Positions 60,536 through 64,000 of a DNA stretch of 64,000 nt are shown here, piece after piece. The notes beneath the pieces were generated by a model. It was not told the origin of the DNA, made no database searches, and saw only the letters and a list, made by a program, of their open reading frames with translations. The stretch is from Sapria himalayana. Its lineage: Eukaryota; Streptophyta; Magnoliopsida; Malpighiales; Rafflesiaceae. The stretch is taken from NCBI GenBank assembly GCA_029783825.1, contig JAREIK010005310.1, positions 47,957 through 111,956 on the forward strand, written 5' to 3'. How positions within the stretch are numbered: position 1 is the stretch's first letter; each line of letters opens with the position of its first letter. The position numbers and the translations under genes were made by a program.

Positions 60536-61077
60536 ACTTTAAATAACACAATGAAATAAAAAATGAAATATATTATTTGGTATTTAAATCTAAAAAATAT
60601 CATCATGTTCATCACTGCTCATTGTTGCACTCTTATTGATTCCTATGTTCTCATTTGACATATCATTTATATTTATATTTTTATTTATCAATAAAACAAA
60701 TACATGATTATAGAGTTAATTTATTATTGGTATAGGTATGATGCTTGATTTTCTACAAGCTTTAGTATGAAAAAAATAAGCTATATATATGACTATAGTT
60801 AGGGCAATCCATATATTGAGTATTCTCATCCAAAGAAAAAAATAAATATAATAAATAAAATAAATATGTTAGATAGTAAATTTAAATATTTTTCTTAAAG
60901 CTGGTGTATATATATCACAAACACCCAGACTCAATTAAAAAAAAAAAAATATGTATGTGGTACTTAAAGTATATTTGTAAAAATATTTACAATATGATCA
61001 TTGGTAGACACATAGTGTAACTATATAATCATCTTAGATCTTTGTTTATATAAAATAATAATTAATCTTGATGGGCT
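60536..61077. other. AT-rich spacer, no gene
   Basis: No coding family or element end recognised. Confidence 0.5.
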
Positions 61078-61860
61078 TAGATGTGGTAAATAAGCTATGC
61101 CAGCCTATCATGACTCCTTTTTTGAGGCATAATTGTGACATCGTACTGTACTGGGCACATAATGGTTTTAAGCATGGGTTGTGCCATGCCTTCTCTGTAG
61201 CAAGCAAAAGTAGCATGACATGGCCCTTTTGGTTTGGGGGTTGAATGGATTATGCTGGAGCTGGTTTGATCTAATCATGCATGATTCGAGCCAGGCATGC
61301 GACTATCCTAAGCCAGCTTGGGTTAGCTGCAAAAGGTAGAGGCAGGCCTTCCCTAGCCTATGGGCTAGGGTTGAAGCTGATCTGGATATCCAGGTCCATT
61401 CTGACCCAGTCCAGCTCACCTATGGTCTGGGTTGGTTTGGGTTGGGGCCTTTGTCCCTCTCACCTACTACCTACACACACACACACACGTGTCAAATGGC
61501 TAGTTTGACACTAATCTAAAAAGGGGCAGCTCAGTATAATTTGTTGGCATGCTTTTTGGCCGGGTCATGTTGGATTGTTATAAGTCGGGTCAGGCTGACT
61601 AGGCTAACTTGGTTCTTTCTAAGCTAGCTTGGGTCAGGATCAGGCTAGCTGTTTGGTCAGTTGGGCCAAAATTGTCCCTCACGGGACGTCATGTTAGGTT
61701 GTGCCATGTTGTACCTCTAGTGCTAGGATCTTTGGCCCGGCATGACCTTAGTCACTATGTGCCTTGGTAATACCCTAGCCACTATGTGGTTTGGTTTATG
61801 GTACATCCAGACATGACTTTGAATCGGATCTTGTCATGCCTGGAATGACCGAGTCATGCC

Positions 61861-63150
61861 TAGGGATGATATCGGATCGGATTTGGATCGGATTTTTCAA
61901 AATCCATATCCGATCCTAAATAAAAATATATCCATATCCATATTCTACGGATAAAAAAATTTAAATCCATATCCTATCCATCGGATTTCGGATATTCTCC
62001 ACGGATATCGGATTTATCCATGCGATATTAAGACGGATTTTGCTAACCTATGACACCAGTTATAATTTCATGATTTATAAATTTAGGAATATAAACCAAA
62101 GTTTAATGTTAATAAAACATCACAAATCAAAATATTTGTATCAAGTGACAAATTTAAAATATTTAACATTTAAACAAAGTTTCAACAAAGTTTGATAGAC
62201 TTCATCTTCATAAAAGTTGATAAAAATGTTGTCATCGATCATGTGTAATCTCGAATCCTACAATTATAAAAAAAAACTTAATATTTGAATACTTAAATTG
62301 CAATATGAATTAAAATTTATTAGTTATAAAATTTAATACCTTCATCATGCACGTGAATATCTTCTTCATAAATTGATGCATAACCATCTGAAATGAACAA
62401 GTCATCTCCACCTAGAAAAAAAATATAAAAAGAAAAATAATATTAAAATTTTACAATATTATGAAATTATAGGTAAATAAAAAATAAATGATCAATGAAA
62501 TAAATTTACCATCATGTTTTGTCACTTCATTCCACAACCAACTTTGAGCACACATCAATGCTTCTATCATCTTCGGATTAAGTCGATTACGATGAGGGCT
62601 AACTAATCTCCCACTAGAACTGAATGCAGACTCTGAAGCAACAGTAGATACTGGAATTGCTAATATGTCTCTTGCAATAGTTTGCAAGACAGGATACTTT
62701 ACCCCATTCAACTTCCACTATAATAAATATCAAACTGAGAATTTTCAGGCAAAACATCTTCCTCCAAGTAATGGTCCAATTCAGTTCTGAAACTATTAGT
62801 TTTATTAGTCTTCATCCTTTTCACAAACAATTATAATCACTATCGATAGTTATTGAACTCTCTTTTGAAGTTGAAGTGACTGTTCCATGTACTGCAGATT
62901 CTGTATTAGTCCTTTATACATTCTAGTATAATATTCCTCCATTAACTCATGTACTTTATACATCCGCACGTTCGGGTCAGATCGGATACGAGTTTCGGAT
63001 CGGATATGTCTAAATCCATATCCAATCTATATCCATTCAAAAAAATCGGATTTTATCCATATCCATTTTCCAGTCAATGGATTATTCTACTGTTTGATTG
63101 GATCGGATCGGGTCGGAAATCCACGGATACGGACACATTTGTTATCTCTA
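61861..63150 (-). mobile_element. hAT transposon, deleted copy, 1290 bases
   Basis: Read on the minus strand it starts TAGAGATAACAAATGTGTCCG and ends in a TAGGGATGAT complement, the same termini as the element at 34639-37365. Flanking octamers gtcatgcc (61853-61860) and ggcatgcc (63151-63158) share seven of eight bases. It keeps only the transposase C-terminal part, so it is an internal-deletion derivative. Confidence 0.92.
62190..62711 (-). pseudogene. hAT transposase C-terminal part
   Basis: The frame 62711-62451 reads VLQTIARDILAIPVSTVA, then SESAFSSSGRLVSPHRNRL and EALMCAQSWLWNEV, the dimerisation domain typical of plant hAT transposases. It keeps the conserved SESAFSSSGR that the copy at 36550 has lost (SKFAFSSSGR). 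Across a probable intron a short exon (about 62337-62412) reads GDDLFISDGYASIYEED, and a last exon near 62190-62260 matches the end of the other copy. The catalytic RNase-H-like part is deleted, so it cannot transpose by itself. Confidence 0.9.
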
Positions 63151-63204
63151 GGCATGCCATGCATTGTGTCGTGTCTTTACCATCTGACCTAGTTGACACT
63201 TATA

Positions 63205-64000
63205 TATATATATATATATATAATATTAAAAAAGCAAAAAAAAAAGATAAAAACTTCAATATTATAAAATTTAATTTCTAATGTGTATAAATATGAATGT
63301 AAAATAATTAAAAAAAATATCTTCAATTTTAAAAATATAAAAATAAACACAAAAAAATTCCAATGAAAAGATTGTAAATAAAATGTATTCTAGGACAAAA
63401 TTATTATTATAATGCCACTTTGTGTGTTTTATCATCACAACATAGTTTTAGTTTTATCATTTTATATATAATCATTTATTTTTAGTTTTTAGACTCTATT
63501 TTAAAAAGTATTCATGCCTTTTTTTAATCTTTTAAGTTTGAAAAATTTTTAATAATATCTGACTATAATTTGATTTTTTTATTTGAAATCATATTTATAT
63601 TCATAGAAAAAGTATATTTTGTTGCTTTGTTTGATTTTAAAGGAGTCAATAAATAATGTGTCGTTTAGGTATTACAAGAGAGATGAATTAATATAATTTT
63701 ATTAATTCAATATATTAATATTTTTTATGTCATTATGAGATAAGATTTAGTTGTAAATAATATTTAAATATCTTGATAGCTCATTTTTATTTTATAGACC
63801 ACCATGTCATTTATTCATAGTTAATTAAATGAAAAAATTATTGTCACAAAATATGATATTATTCTTTACACTTAGAGAATCACTAAAAGTGACATACTTA
63901 TTTTTATAATTTTTAAATAAATTATTTAATTATTTATAAATTATATTTCTTGGCTATTATGATTGGTTTATGCAAGTCAATATGAATCTGATAATATTTT
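63205..64000. other. AT-rich sequence, no gene
   Basis: A TA dinucleotide run (63201-63222) is followed by AT-rich sequence. No coding family or element ends seen up to the window edge. Confidence 0.5.

Larger units (their letters stand above)
61078..63204. mobile_element. Possible GC-richer MITE-like element split by a hAT copy
   Basis: Starts tagatgtggtaaataagc with the gccagcc and gggcac motifs of the family, and may end gttgacacttata at 63204. The hAT copy at 61861-63150 interrupts it. A CA run lies at 61472-61488. There is no target duplication, so the outer limits are uncertain. The 75-residue open frame at 61281-61508 looks like a composition artefact. Confidence 0.35.

Noticed and set aside
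61281..61508. 75-residue frame as a gene
   Set aside because: It lies in a GC-richer MITE-like island with catgcc/ctagcc motifs and has no recognisable domain.

Overview
The window is AT-rich nuclear DNA of a flowering plant, and almost all of it is transposable-element sequence. The plant assignment rests on En/Spm-type CACTA transposons with TNP2 and TNPA genes, plant hAT elements, Athila-type Ty3 retroelement remains, an Au-like SINE tail, and fragments of a plant cytosolic pyruvate kinase gene and a WAT1-like gene. I cannot name the species. I found no intact host gene, no tRNA or rRNA gene, and no CRISPR.

Bases 1-15861 form a very large, nearly perfect palindrome: arms 1-7705 and 8161-15861 around a 455-base spacer, with the left arm possibly continuing outside the window. 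Each arm carries the same CACTA element (element A). Its TNP2 gene points away from the centre, with a GA/CT tract and a TA-rich array of about 540-base units upstream. The differences I found between the arms are length changes in homopolymers and the GA tract, so the palindrome is either very young or an assembly artefact.

The right-arm copy of A runs to about 34135 and shows three-level nesting. Element B (15579-32246) sits in A's TNPA gene with an AAA target duplication, and TNPA coding resumes beyond it. B has no transposase of its own; it carries intron-containing pieces of a pyruvate kinase gene on the minus strand, as a Pack-CACTA would. Element C (18628-28878), a different CACTA lineage with its own broken TNP2 and TNPA genes, sits inside the pyruvate kinase fragment. 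The left palindrome arm carries the end of B, so the inverted duplication is younger than B's insertion.

From 34.1 to 41.9 kb there is a hairpin of CA/TG repeats, a 2.7-kb hAT element with an 8-base target duplication, two GC-rich hAT-like MITEs with target duplications, a WAT1-like exon fragment and several short tandem repeats. From 44.2 to 59 kb lies an old retroelement complex: a plus-strand Athila-type RNase H/integrase remnant abuts a minus-strand gag-protease element that is internally duplicated several times and flanked by degenerate LTR-like direct repeats. The last 5 kb holds GC-rich MITE-like islands and a second, deleted hAT copy (61861-63150) of the same family as the first.
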